From assembly GCA_016200495.1 (NCBI GenBank), contig JACQES010000106.1, positions 1 through 46,516 on the forward strand: DNA of 46,516 nt. Reading direction: 5' to 3'. Positions 36,123-45,178 of the stretch are shown here, piece after piece. This DNA comes from Gemmatimonadota bacterium (lineage in GTDB: Bacteria; Gemmatimonadota; Gemmatimonadetes; Gemmatimonadales; Gemmatimonadaceae). Below the pieces are notes generated by a model. That model had not been told where the DNA came from. It ran no database searches and saw nothing but the letters and a program-made list of their open reading frames with translations. The translations under genes were made by a program, and so were the position numbers. Numbering within the stretch: the stretch's first letter is position 1; the number at the start of each line of letters is the position of its first letter.

Positions 36123-37019
36123 ATGCACCGCCTCCTCGACGGCGCCTCCGGCACCGAACTCACCCGCCGCGGACACGACATCTCCGACGCCCTCTGGGCT
36201 GCGCGGCTCCTGCTCGACGCGCCCGAGGCGATCACGGCCGTGCACCGCGACTACTTCGACGCGGGCGCGGACGTGGTCACCACCATGAGCTACCAGGCCT
36301 CGCGCTCCGGCTTTGCCGCGCGCGGCGTCTCGGCGGACGAGACCGACGCGCTGCTCGCCAGGTCGGTGGAGTTGGCGCGGGCGGCGGAGCGTGCGTATCA
36401 CGAGGCGAGCGGCTCGACCCGCCCCACCTTCGTCGCCGCCAGCATCGGCCCCTACGGCGCCACCTTGGCCGACGGCTCGGAGTTCCACGGCGAGTATGGC
36501 CTCACCGAGGACCAGCTCTTCGAATTCCACCGCGAGCGTCTCCCGGTGCTCTGGGCGGCGGGGCCGGACTTCCTGGCGTGCGAGACGATCCCGTCGGCGC
36601 TGGAGGTGCGGGCGATCGTGCGGGCGCTGCGCGAGGTGCCCGCGGCGCGGGCGTGGGTGAGCGTGCAGTGCCGGGACGCGGGGCACACGGCGTTTGGGGA
36701 CGACGTGACGGCGCTGGCGGCTTCTATAGAAGGGGAGCCGCAGGTGATCGCGCTGGGGATGAACTGCCTGCCGCCGGAGCGGGTGGCGGGGCTGGCGCGG
36801 CGGATGCGGGCGGGGACGTCCAAGCCGCTGCTGGCGTACCCGAACTCGGGCGAGCTCTGGAACGCGGAGACGCGCGGGTGGGACGGCGCGCCCACGGCGC
36901 GGCGGCTGGCGGACTGGGTGGCGGAGTTCGAGGCGGCGGGAATCTCGTGGATGGGGGGATGCTGCCGGACGACGCCGTCCGACATCGCCGAGGTGGCGCG
37001 GGTGATCGGGCGCGGCTGA
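36123..37019 (+). CDS. mmuM: Homocysteine S-methyltransferase (MmuM-like)
   Basis: 298 residues from the ATG at 36123; a GTG at 36102 in the same frame is possible but has its purine tract only two bases away. The protein transfers a methyl group from S-methylmethionine or SAM to homocysteine, giving methionine. The zinc-binding Cys are present: Cys215 (GMNC) and Cys280/Cys281 (GGCCRTTP). LLDGASGTEL, SYQASRSGFAARG, SIGPYGATLADGSEF and LACETIPS all match MmuM closely. It acts in the cytoplasm. Its stop directly precedes the GTG of the RDD protein, so the two are coupled. Confidence 0.94.
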   Translation: MHRLLDGASGTELTRRGHDISDALWAARLLLDAPEAITAVHRDYFDAGADVVTTMSYQASRSGFAARGVSADETDALLARSVELARAAERAYHEASGSTRPTFVAASIGPYGATLADGSEFHGEYGLTEDQLFEFHRERLPVLWAAGPDFLACETIPSALEVRAIVRALREVPAARAWVSVQCRDAGHTAFGDDVTALAASIEGEPQVIALGMNCLPPERVAGLARRMRAGTSKPLLAYPNSGELWNAETRGWDGAPTARRLADWVAEFEAAGISWMGGCCRTTPSDIAEVARVIGRG

Positions 37020-37592
37020 GTGGTGCGGGGCGGGGAGGAGTCCGCGAGGGCGCCGGAGACGCCCGCCGCTGCGAGCGCCGTCGCTTCGCGTGCGGTCACG
37101 GCGTCACAGGTGGCCGAGCCGAGGGCGGAGACCGAAGAGATGCGCATCGCGTCGCGCGGGCGGCGACTGGTCGCCGGGCTGATCGATGTGGCGCTGCTTC
37201 CGGCGGTGGCGGTGCTGGGGCTCGACTGGACATCGGTGCGCGAAGGCATCCCCACCCTGATCGTGGGCGGCGCCATTCTCCTCTGGTGGGCCGCCACGCT
37301 CGGCTTCTGGACCGACGGCCGGTCGGTCGGCAAGTGGCTCCTCGGCCTGCGTGTGGTCAACGGCGCGGGTCGGCCGCTCGGCTTTCTGCGCATGATGGTG
37401 CGCGAAGTGGTGGGGAAGCTGGGCTCGGGGCCGACGCTCGCGCTTCCGCTGGGATGGATCCTCGTGGATGCGGACCGGCAGGGACTCCACGACAAGCTGG
37501 CCGCCTCGTACGTCGTGGATGAGGCGACCGGTCCTGTGCGACGCGTTGAGGAGAAGCTCGCTAGCCGAGCATCGTCGCCTGGCGGCGCATAG
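37020..37592 (+). CDS. RDD family membrane protein
   Basis: 190 residues. After a polar Ala/Glu-rich N-terminus of about 45 residues comes the RDD domain: ASRGRRLVAGLIDVALLP holds the family Arg and Asp, FWTDGRSVGKWLLGLRVVN is the central conserved block and DADRQGLHDKLAASYVV is the C-terminal Asp signature. Two to three membrane helices are predicted. RDD proteins are poorly understood; some are linked to sodium-proton antiport or envelope assembly. The GTG start follows the mmuM stop without a gap. An internal ATG at 37140, next to the domain, is an alternative start. Confidence 0.85.
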   Translation: MVRGGEESARAPETPAAASAVASRAVTASQVAEPRAETEEMRIASRGRRLVAGLIDVALLPAVAVLGLDWTSVREGIPTLIVGGAILLWWAATLGFWTDGRSVGKWLLGLRVVNGAGRPLGFLRMMVREVVGKLGSGPTLALPLGWILVDADRQGLHDKLAASYVVDEATGPVRRVEEKLASRASSPGGA

Positions 37593-37612
37593 GGGTGGGG
37601 AGGGGAATCAGC

Positions 37613-37648
37613 GCGAATCGCCGCGAATCTGCGCGGATCGCCGCGACC
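37613..37648. repeat. Period-10 GC-rich repeat in the spacer before the hybrid kinase
   Basis: Units GCGAATCGCC, GCGAATCTGC, GCGGATCGCC and GCGACC follow each other with a ten-base period. They lie in the 302-bp spacer 37593-37894, which otherwise shows no supported gene. The block resembles dispersed short repeats seen in high-GC genomes, but no second copy was found in this window. Confidence 0.5.
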
Positions 37649-37894
37649 AGGGGCCGACGAGGCCTGACGCAGCGGACACGACCGCGTCCGCGGACGCTCC
37701 CCCTGGTAGTTCCACCGTTGCAGCCGATACCGGGGAAACGTGGGGGTTGATGTCAGGCACGACCCTACCCCCCACCGCCAGCCGACCCCGTGCCCCCGGC
37801 CACCCCTCGCGCGTCAATCTGTAGCGTTTCTCGACAGCGCAGGCCCTCGCAGGGGATCATCGCCGGCTCCCCGCCGCACGTCCGCCGCCACTCC

Positions 37895-40800
37895 ATGCAC
37901 TCAGGCTCCGCACAACGCGCGACACCCCTCGGCGCCGCCCGTCGGTGGATCATCGAATCGGTGCTCTTTGCCGCCGTGGCCGCCTTGGGCTACGCGATGG
38001 TGCAGTCGGCGGGCGCCGCGGCGATCTGGTGGCCGCCCTCGGGCGCGGCGATCGCGTGGTTGTTCAGTCGCAAGCGACGCGAGTGGGGGCAGGTGCTGGT
38101 GCTCGCCTTCCTCATCCGACTGGGCGTCGCCGCGACGTTGGGGCGCTCCACGGGACTCTCGGCGCTCGTCATCGCGGGGTCGCTCGCGTCGAACGTGGTC
38201 GCGGCCCTCGTGCTGCAGCGCCTGCTCGCAGGGCGCACGCGGCTCGCCGAACCGTACGACGTGATCTCCCTGGCGGGCGTGGCGCTCTTCGTCGCGGGGC
38301 CGCTGGCAGCGGCGTGGGCGGCGCTCTATCGCGCCGCGCTCGCGGGGGGCGACCTGGTCTGGTGGTCGCCCGTGCACTGGGCGATGGGCGACGCCGTGGG
38401 CGTGGTGCTCGCGGGCCCCTTCCTGCTCACGCTCAACGACGCGGTCGCGTGGTGGAAGCGGAGCTCGCTCGCGTGCCGTCTCGAGCTGCTGGCGCTCCTC
38501 CTCGTCACCTTCGTGGGTGCGTGGCAGGCGCTCTACTCGCCGCTCGACGAGAGCGAGTTCCGTCGCCCGCTGCTCGGCCTCCTGCTGCTGCCGCCGGTGT
38601 GGGCGGCGCTCCGCATCGGGATCTTCGCCGCATCGTGGACGCAGGTGATCATCGGCGTGATCGGGGCGCGTGGGCTGATCGTGGGCGCCGGGGTGATCAT
38701 GGCGCTGCCGTCGTCGCACGACCGGCACGTGCTGCTCTTCCAGGTCTACGAGCTGGTGCTGGCGCTCGCATCGCTGCTCATCGCCGCGGCGTTCGAGAGC
38801 CAGCGCGCGGCGCTCGCCAAGGTGCGCGAGAGCGAGGCGCAGTTCCGGCGGCTGGTCGACGACGCGCCGGTGGCGCTGCTGGTGGAGCACACGGCGCGCG
38901 CGGAGCGGCCGTACCTCAACCCGCGGCTCGTGGCGTTGCTGGGGCCCGCGCCCGCCGACGGCGACCTCGAGGCGTGGTGGGACCGCACGGGGGTGATGCC
39001 CGCGGTGCGCGCGGCGCTCGACGAAGCGGCCGAACACTTCGGCACGCAGTCGTATGCGGGAGTCACGACGGACCTGCTGGGGAGCGACGGCGCGACGCGC
39101 CACGTCGAACTCAACGTCTCGATCGCGGGTGACCGGCGCATCACCGCCTTCACCGACCTGACCGAGCGCACGCGCCTCGAGGCCGAACTGCGCCAGGCGA
39201 CCAAGCTCGAGGCGCTCGGCACGCTCGCGGGCGGCGTGGCGCACGACTTCAACAACCTATTGGGCGCGGTGCTGGGGAACCTCGCCCTGGCGCAGCGTTC
39301 GCTGGGGCAGCCGTCGGAAGCGCTCGCGCTGCTGCGCGAGGCGGAACGGGCGGGACAGCGCGCGACGGCGGTGGCGCGGCAGATCCTCACCTTCAGCCGA
39401 CGCGAGAACGAGGCGCGGCACGTGGTGACGCTCGGGCCGGTGCTGCACGAGGCGGTGTCGATCCTGCGCGGGGCGGCGGGACCGGGGGTGCGCGTGGAGG
39501 TGCACGAGGGGAACGACGTGCCGACGGTGTGGGGCGACACGACGCAGCTGCACCAGCTGATCGTGAACCTTGGCACCAACGCGCTGCACGCGATGCGCAC
39601 CACGGGGGGCACGCTCACGGTGGCGCTCGACGCGGTGACGGTGACGTCGGCCGACCTGCGGCTCGGGCGCGGGCAGCGCGAGGGACGCCACGCGCGGCTC
39701 GTGGTGCGCGACACGGGGCACGGCATGCCGCCCGAAACGCTCGAGCGCGTGTTCGAGCCGTTCTTCACGACCAAGGCGCTCGGCGAGGGCACGGGACTCG
39801 GGCTCGCAGTGGTGCACGGCGTCGTGCGCGGCCACGATGGCACGATCATGGCGACGAGCGCGCCGGGGGCGGGCGCGTCGTTCGAGGTGCTGATTCCCGC
39901 GGCGGTCACGCCGGTGTCGGTGCCGATCATCACCGAGGCCGAGGCGCCGACGGCGCGCGGGCTCCGCGTGCTGGTCGTGGACGACGAGCATTCACTGGCG
40001 CGCCTGGCCGAGCGGGCGCTCCAGCGCGCGGAGTGCACCGTGACGTCGCTGACCAGCGCGGGGGACGCGCTCGCGCTGCTCACCGCGCACGCCGACGAGT
40101 TCGACGTGCTCGTGACGGACCTGACGATGCCGGAGATGTCGGGGCTCGAGCTGGTGGCCGAGATGCGGAAGGTGCGCGTGGACCTGCCGGTGCTGCTCGT
40201 GTCGGGTTACTCGGTGATGCTCACCGAGGAGCAGCTCGAGGTCGAGGGGATCGCGGCGGTGCTCTCCAAGCCGTACTCGCCCGACGAGATTTCCCGCGTC
40301 CGCGACACGCGCGGCCTGGCCTTCCTGGTGACCGACATCCGTAGCGATTCCCCTGACTCGACGACCCAGCGCTGGGTCGTGGAGACGATCCTGTTCACGG
40401 CGGTCGCCGCGATGGGCTATGCGCTCGTCACGCGGCCGGGCGAGCCTGCCGTGTGGTGGCCCGCCACGGGCGCCGCCGTGTCGTGGTTCTTCAGCCGCTC
40501 GCGGCGCGACTGGCCGATCGTGTTCGCGCTTGCGGTGACGATGCGGCTGCTGATCGTGACCACGATCGGGAACCGCGATCCGCTCGCGATCGTGACCGTC
40601 GTGGGGTCGGTGGGCACCAACCTGGTCGCGGCGTACGTGCTGCAGAGGGTGCTCGCCGGGCGCCGTCGCCTGGCTGAACCGTACGACGTGGTGCGCTTCA
40701 CCGCCGTCGCCGTGTTCGTCGCCGGGGCGCTGTCGGCCGCGTTCGCGGCCGTGTACCGCATGTTCGAGGGCGGGGAGTCGCTGCGCTGGTGGTCGTCGCT

Positions 40801-42646
40801 CCACTGGATCATGGGCGACGCGCTCGCCGTCGTGGTGCTCGGTCCGTTCCTGCTCACGTTGCCGTACGCCGGCCAGTGGTGGCGTCGCGCGAGGGCCCGC
40901 CGGCGGTTCGAGGTGGTGGCGCTGTGCGCGCTGGTGCTGGGCATGATCTGGACCGTGAGCGTCGCGACCCCCGACGTGGCCGAGGTGCGCCGGCCGATCC
41001 TCGGCCTCGTGCTGTTGCCCATGCTCTGGGCGGCGCTGCGCGTGGGAAGCTTCGCCGTGACGTGGCTGCTCCTGATCGTGACGTTCGTCGCGGGGCGCGG
41101 CCTCGTGGCAGGCTCGGGGGTGTTCGCGGCGCTCCCGGGGCCGCACGAGCGGCACGTGCTCCTGTTCCAGACGTACTCGCTCGTGCTCGCGTTCGCGACG
41201 CAGCTGGTGGCCGCGGCGTTCGAGAGCCAGCGCTCGGCGCTCGCGCTGGCGAGACGCACGGAATCCAAGTTCCGCCGCCTGGTAGACGACGCCCCGGTGG
41301 CGCTGCTGGTGGAGCCCGTGCTGGGGGGCGAGCCGCCCTACCTCAACCCGCGCCTGGTGACCCTGCTGGGCGCGCTGCCCGAGCCGGGAGGGCTCGAGGC
41401 GTGGTGGGAGCGCGCGGGGGCGACCCGCGCGGTGCGCAGCGCGCTGGGCTCGACCGCCCTGCAACCGGGCGCGCATGCGCCCGTGGCCGCAGACCTGCGC
41501 GACGCGACGGGGGCCACGCGCCACCTCGAGCTGCACGTCTCGCTCGCCGGCGACAGCCGGATCACGGCGTTCACCGACCTCACCGACCGGCTCCGCCTCG
41601 AGGGCGAGCTGCGGCAGGCCAACAAGCTCGAGGCGCTCGGCACGCTCGCGGGCGGCGTGGCGCACGACTTCAACAACCTGCTCGCGATCGTGATCGGGAA
41701 CCTGGCGCACGCGCAGAAGAGCCTCGACCGGCCGGTCGAGGCGCGGGCACTGCTCGCCGAGGCGGAGCGCGCGAGCCAGCACGCGGCGGGCGTGGCGCGA
41801 CAGATCCTGACCTTCAGCCGGCGCGACAGCGAGACGCGGCAGCTGGTGCGCCTCGCCTCGGTGATGCAGGACGCGGTGACGCTGCTGCGCGCCTCGGCTC
41901 CCACGCGCGTGCCCGTGGAGATGCACGTGGCGCGCGACCTGCCACCGGTGCTCGGCGACGCGACCCAGCTGCACCAGGTGATCGTGAACCTCGGCACGAA
42001 CGCGATCCACGCCATGCGCGAACAGGGCGGAACGCTGCAGATGTCGCTCGACGCGCTCGAACTCACCGAGGCCGACGTGCGCGCGGGGCGCGGCCAGCGG
42101 CAGGGGCGCCACGTGCGCCTCGTGGTGCGCGACTCGGGGCACGGGATTCCTCCGGCGACGCTCGAGCGGATCTTCGAGCCGTTCTTCACCACCAAGCCGC
42201 TGGGCGAGGGGACCGGGCTCGGGCTCGCGGTGGTGCACGGCGTGGTGCGCGGGCTGGGCGGCACGATCACGGCGTCGAGCACGGTGGGGGTGGGCACCAC
42301 GTTCGAGGTGCTCGTGCCGGCCACCGAATCGCCCGAGGCGACGCCGGTGCCGTCCGTGCGGGTGCGACCAACGGCGCGAGGGATGCGCGTGCTGATCGCG
42401 GACGACGAGCGCGCGCTGGTCCGGATTGCCGAGCGCACGCTCACGCGCGCGGAGTGCCGCGTGGTGGCGGTGACGAGCTCGGCCGAGGCGCTCGAGAGGC
42501 TGCGCGCCGACCCGGACGGGTTCGACGTGCTGGTGACGGACCTGACGATGCCCGGGATGGACGGCCTCGAACTCGCGGCGGCGATGCGCGAGGTCAAGGC
42601 GGACCTCAAGGTGCTGCTCGTGTCCGGCTACTCGGCCATGCTCTAG
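37895..42646 (+). CDS. Tandemly duplicated MASE1-PAS hybrid histidine kinase in one frame
   Basis: 1583 residues from the ATG at 37895; the frame is open to a GTG at 37790. Two complete copies of one architecture follow each other at a fixed 807-residue period: an eight-helix MASE1-like sensor (IWWPPSGAAIAWLFSR, VWWPATGAAVSWFFSR), a PAS-like domain (FRRLVDDAPVALLVE twice), HisKA (GGVAHDFNNLL; His450, His1257), HATPase (NLGTNA, DTGHG or DSGHG, GEGTGLGLAVVHG) and REC (Asp742, Asp1549). No stop separates them; a GTG at 40328 could start the second copy on its own. Copy two ends at a TAG (42644-42646), before the REC Lys. The same frame then continues to 42745 with LPKPYMPDDLV, so the TAG truncates the receiver. 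The signal sensed is unknown. Confidence 0.9.
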   Translation: MHSGSAQRATPLGAARRWIIESVLFAAVAALGYAMVQSAGAAAIWWPPSGAAIAWLFSRKRREWGQVLVLAFLIRLGVAATLGRSTGLSALVIAGSLASNVVAALVLQRLLAGRTRLAEPYDVISLAGVALFVAGPLAAAWAALYRAALAGGDLVWWSPVHWAMGDAVGVVLAGPFLLTLNDAVAWWKRSSLACRLELLALLLVTFVGAWQALYSPLDESEFRRPLLGLLLLPPVWAALRIGIFAASWTQVIIGVIGARGLIVGAGVIMALPSSHDRHVLLFQVYELVLALASLLIAAAFESQRAALAKVRESEAQFRRLVDDAPVALLVEHTARAERPYLNPRLVALLGPAPADGDLEAWWDRTGVMPAVRAALDEAAEHFGTQSYAGVTTDLLGSDGATRHVELNVSIAGDRRITAFTDLTERTRLEAELRQATKLEALGTLAGGVAHDFNNLLGAVLGNLALAQRSLGQPSEALALLREAERAGQRATAVARQILTFSRRENEARHVVTLGPVLHEAVSILRGAAGPGVRVEVHEGNDVPTVWGDTTQLHQLIVNLGTNALHAMRTTGGTLTVALDAVTVTSADLRLGRGQREGRHARLVVRDTGHGMPPETLERVFEPFFTTKALGEGTGLGLAVVHGVVRGHDGTIMATSAPGAGASFEVLIPAAVTPVSVPIITEAEAPTARGLRVLVVDDEHSLARLAERALQRAECTVTSLTSAGDALALLTAHADEFDVLVTDLTMPEMSGLELVAEMRKVRVDLPVLLVSGYSVMLTEEQLEVEGIAAVLSKPYSPDEISRVRDTRGLAFLVTDIRSDSPDSTTQRWVVETILFTAVAAMGYALVTRPGEPAVWWPATGAAVSWFFSRSRRDWPIVFALAVTMRLLIVTTIGNRDPLAIVTVVGSVGTNLVAAYVLQRVLAGRRRLAEPYDVVRFTAVAVFVAGALSAAFAAVYRMFEGGESLRWWSSLHWIMGDALAVVVLGPFLLTLPYAGQWWRRARARRRFEVVALCALVLGMIWTVSVATPDVAEVRRPILGLVLLPMLWAALRVGSFAVTWLLLIVTFVAGRGLVAGSGVFAALPGPHERHVLLFQTYSLVLAFATQLVAAAFESQRSALALARRTESKFRRLVDDAPVALLVEPVLGGEPPYLNPRLVTLLGALPEPGGLEAWWERAGATRAVRSALGSTALQPGAHAPVAADLRDATGATRHLELHVSLAGDSRITAFTDLTDRLRLEGELRQANKLEALGTLAGGVAHDFNNLLAIVIGNLAHAQKSLDRPVEARALLAEAERASQHAAGVARQILTFSRRDSETRQLVRLASVMQDAVTLLRASAPTRVPVEMHVARDLPPVLGDATQLHQVIVNLGTNAIHAMREQGGTLQMSLDALELTEADVRAGRGQRQGRHVRLVVRDSGHGIPPATLERIFEPFFTTKPLGEGTGLGLAVVHGVVRGLGGTITASSTVGVGTTFEVLVPATESPEATPVPSVRVRPTARGMRVLIADDERALVRIAERTLTRAECRVVAVTSSAEALERLRADPDGFDVLVTDLTMPGMDGLELAAAMREVKADLKVLLVSGYSAML

Positions 42647-42818
42647 CGCGAGAAGCTCGACGCCGGCGGGATCACGGCGGTGCTGCCCAAGCCGTACATG
42701 CCGGACGACCTGGTGCGCGCGGTGGCGAAGCTCAGCAACAACTGAGGCGCGGGGCCGCGCGCGCGTCGCTTGCGGCGCGATGCGTGGTGGGAGGCGCGGC
42801 CGTGCGACGTGCCGCGCG

Positions 42819-43250
42819 CTACGCCGCGCCCTGGTTGCCGCTCAAGTTGGCGCAGCCCGCGACCGGTCCCGTGCCGGCGGTGCCGGCGCGGATCACGACA
42901 TGGAACGGGCCGTCGTCGGGCAGGTCGAGGATGACCTCCTCGGTGGCCTTGCCGCGGCCGTTCTCGTCGAGCCGGGCGATGGCAGGCGCCACCACGGGCA
43001 CCTGCTCGCGCTCGTCGCCGCAGCGGCCGCGCCAGAGCTGGAAGGCGTGCTCCGCGCCCGGCACGCCGCGCGCGAGGCGCAGCACGAGGAAGGCGCGGCC
43101 GGGGACGTCCGGGAAGAGCTCGGCGATGCCCCGCACGGAGGCCGAGGCGGTGGCGGGCTCGATCGGGCCGACGAGGATCTGCAGGCTATCGGTGCGCGCG
43201 CTGAAGAGCGCGAATTGGAGCAGGGTGACGGCGTAGGTCAGTGGCAACAT
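42819..43250 (-). CDS. Small secreted protein, unknown function
   Basis: 143 residues from the ATG at 43250, which has GGAGG five bases upstream; a longer frame to 43355 lacks an RBS. A hydrophobic N-terminus (MLPLTYAVTLLQFALFSA) suggests export or anchoring. The remainder is beta-rich with two Cys (GRCGDE, AGCANL) that could form a disulfide and a C-terminal FHVVIRAGTAGTGPV segment that recalls secreted beta-sandwich proteins. No family was recognised. It is convergent with the hybrid kinase and divergent from tldD. Confidence 0.6.
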   Translation of the reverse strand: MLPLTYAVTLLQFALFSARTDSLQILVGPIEPATASASVRGIAELFPDVPGRAFLVLRLARGVPGAEHAFQLWRGRCGDEREQVPVVAPAIARLDENGRGKATEEVILDLPDDGPFHVVIRAGTAGTGPVAGCANLSGNQGAA

Positions 43251-43588
43251 GCTGGCCTCCCGGCGCGTGCGCCGGCGTACGGGTGGTGCTGCTGGCGGGG
43301 TGATGCGGCGCAAGCGCCGACGAGCGGTGGTGCGACCAACGGGTGGGCGCGACATTGCGCTCGCGCCCTCACCCGGAATACGCCGCAGGGGAACCGGTGT
43401 TAGCAGGTTCCACGCTGTGCTCGTGCTAAGCGCGCACAGCGGAGTGCTCCGGATGGACGTAGCTTGGTGACGGCGCGCACCCTGGCCTCACGCGGGGACG
43501 GTGGAACCCGGGAACCCGGGAACCCGCCTCCCGATGGCGCGCCGCCTGATCGCTGCGCCATACCCACCCCCCACCCGTCTCGTCACCG
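43251..43588. other. Divergent spacer upstream of tldD with a 3 x 8-bp repeat
   Basis: No supported gene. GGAACCCG is repeated three times head to tail at 43503-43526. Further left, GCTGTGC and GCACAGC form an inverted repeat within the region 43415-43445, overlapping a TTAGCA/TGCTAA pair. Either could be an operator of tldD or of the small secreted protein gene, but no promoter pair was clear. Confidence 0.35.
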
Positions 43589-45178
43589 ATGACCACCACG
43601 CGCCGAGAGTTCGTCGCGACTTCCGCTGCCGTGGCAGCGGGGCTCGCCCTGGGACCGTCGCTGCTCAGGGCCGCGCCACCCGACCTGGCCGCGCCGGGCA
43701 CCGATCCCTTCGAGGAGGATCTCGCGAACGAGGCGCTCGGCGCGGCGCGCGACGCGGGGGCGAGCTACACGGACGTGCGCATCGGGCGTTACCGGCGGCA
43801 GTTCGTGGCGGCGCGCGAGCGGCAGGTGCAGGCGGTGAGCGACACGGAGTCGTACGGCATCGGCGTGCGCGTGCTGGTGCAAGGGAGCTGGGGGTTCGCG
43901 GCGACGAGCGAGCTGTCGAAGGCCGGGGTGGTGGCCGCGGCGCGCGAGGCGGTGGTGATCGCGAAGGCCGCGCGCGCCGTACAGCGACGGCCGGTGGAAC
44001 TGGCGCCCGTGAGCCCGATCAAGGGGACGTGGATGACGCCGGTCAAGCGCGACCCGATCGACGTGCCGATCGAGGACAAGGTGGCGCTGCTGCTCGCGGC
44101 CAACGAGGCGGCGCTCAAGGTGCCCAAGGTGCGCTTCGCGAACAGCGGCATGGCGCTGCTGCGCGAGGTGAAGACGCTGGCGACGAGCGAGGGGACGCTC
44201 ACGACGCAGACGTTCATCCGCGTGGGCCCGACGTTCAGCGCGACGGCGATCGGTGGCGGCGAGTTCCAGCAGTACAACGAGGAGCTGGCGCCGCGCGGCT
44301 CGGGGTGGGAATACATCGAGTCGCTCGACATGCCGGGAAACGCGGCGCGCTGGGCGGGGCTCGCGGCCGAGAAGCTCGGCGCCAAGTCGGTGGAGCCGGG
44401 GCGGTATGACCTGATCCTCGACCCGACCAACCTCTGGCTCACGATCCACGAGTCGGTCGGGCACCCGACCGAGCTGGACCGCGCGACGGGGCAGGAGGCG
44501 AACTACGCGGGGACGAGCTTCGTCGCGCCGCCGGAGAAGGTACTGGGCAAGCTCAAGTACGGCACGCCGCTCATGACGATCCGGGCCGACCGGCTGCAGG
44601 CGGAGTCGCTCGCGCGGTGCGCGTGGGACGACGAGGGGGTGCCGGCCGAGCAGTGGAACGTGATCGAGAAGGGGATCTTCAAGGATTACCAGACGACGCG
44701 CGAGCAGGCGGCGTGGATCTCGAAGCTCACGGGAGTGAAGAAGTCGCACGGCTGCTCGTTCGCCGACTCGTGGAGCTCGGTGCAGTTCCAGCGGATGCCG
44801 AACATCTCGCTCCTGCCGGGCGACAAGGACATCGGGATGGACGACATCGTGGCGGCGACGGATCGCGGGATCATCGTGAAGAACCGCGGGTCGTGGAGCA
44901 TCGACAACCAGCGCTACAACTTCCAGTTCTCGGGGCAGGTGTTCTACGAGGTGAAGGGCGGCAAGATCACGGGGATGCTCAAGGACGTGGCGTACCAGAG
45001 CACGACGCCGGTGTTCTGGAACGCGATGGACATGATCGGCGGGAAGAAGTCGTACTGGCTGGGCGGCACCTTTACGGACGGCAAGGGGGAACCCGGCCAG
45101 GTGAACTCGGTGAGTCACGGCTGTCCGCCGGCGCGCTTCCGCGGCGTGAACATCCTGAACACGGGGAGGGCGTCGTGA
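43589..45178 (+). CDS. tldD: TldD-like metalloprotease subunit with Tat signal
   Basis: A 529-residue member of the TldD/PmbA family of zinc peptidases, which act as TldD-TldE heterodimers on unfolded peptides and on modified peptide antibiotics. The N-terminus, TTTRREFVATSAAVAAGLAL, is a twin-arginine signal (TRREFV), so this copy is exported, unlike E. coli TldD. The zinc motif HESVGH begins at His287. Later come NYAGTSFV, the loop SIDNQRYNFQFSG and HGCPPARF, which carries a conserved Cys. The stop overlaps the ATG of tldE (TGATG), so the two subunits are translationally coupled. Confidence 0.92.
   Translation: MTTTRREFVATSAAVAAGLALGPSLLRAAPPDLAAPGTDPFEEDLANEALGAARDAGASYTDVRIGRYRRQFVAARERQVQAVSDTESYGIGVRVLVQGSWGFAATSELSKAGVVAAAREAVVIAKAARAVQRRPVELAPVSPIKGTWMTPVKRDPIDVPIEDKVALLLAANEAALKVPKVRFANSGMALLREVKTLATSEGTLTTQTFIRVGPTFSATAIGGGEFQQYNEELAPRGSGWEYIESLDMPGNAARWAGLAAEKLGAKSVEPGRYDLILDPTNLWLTIHESVGHPTELDRATGQEANYAGTSFVAPPEKVLGKLKYGTPLMTIRADRLQAESLARCAWDDEGVPAEQWNVIEKGIFKDYQTTREQAAWISKLTGVKKSHGCSFADSWSSVQFQRMPNISLLPGDKDIGMDDIVAATDRGIIVKNRGSWSIDNQRYNFQFSGQVFYEVKGGKITGMLKDVAYQSTTPVFWNAMDMIGGKKSYWLGGTFTDGKGEPGQVNSVSHGCPPARFRGVNILNTGRAS

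Noticed and set aside
39992-42238. Long minus-strand frame opposite the duplicated kinase
   Set aside because: It consists of Arg/His-rich shadow translation and shows no domain, whereas the plus strand carries complete kinase and receiver motifs.
40328-42646. Second kinase copy as a separate gene starting at GTG 40328
   Set aside because: There is no stop before it, no ribosome-binding site, and the frame is continuous with copy one. It is kept as a possible internal start only.
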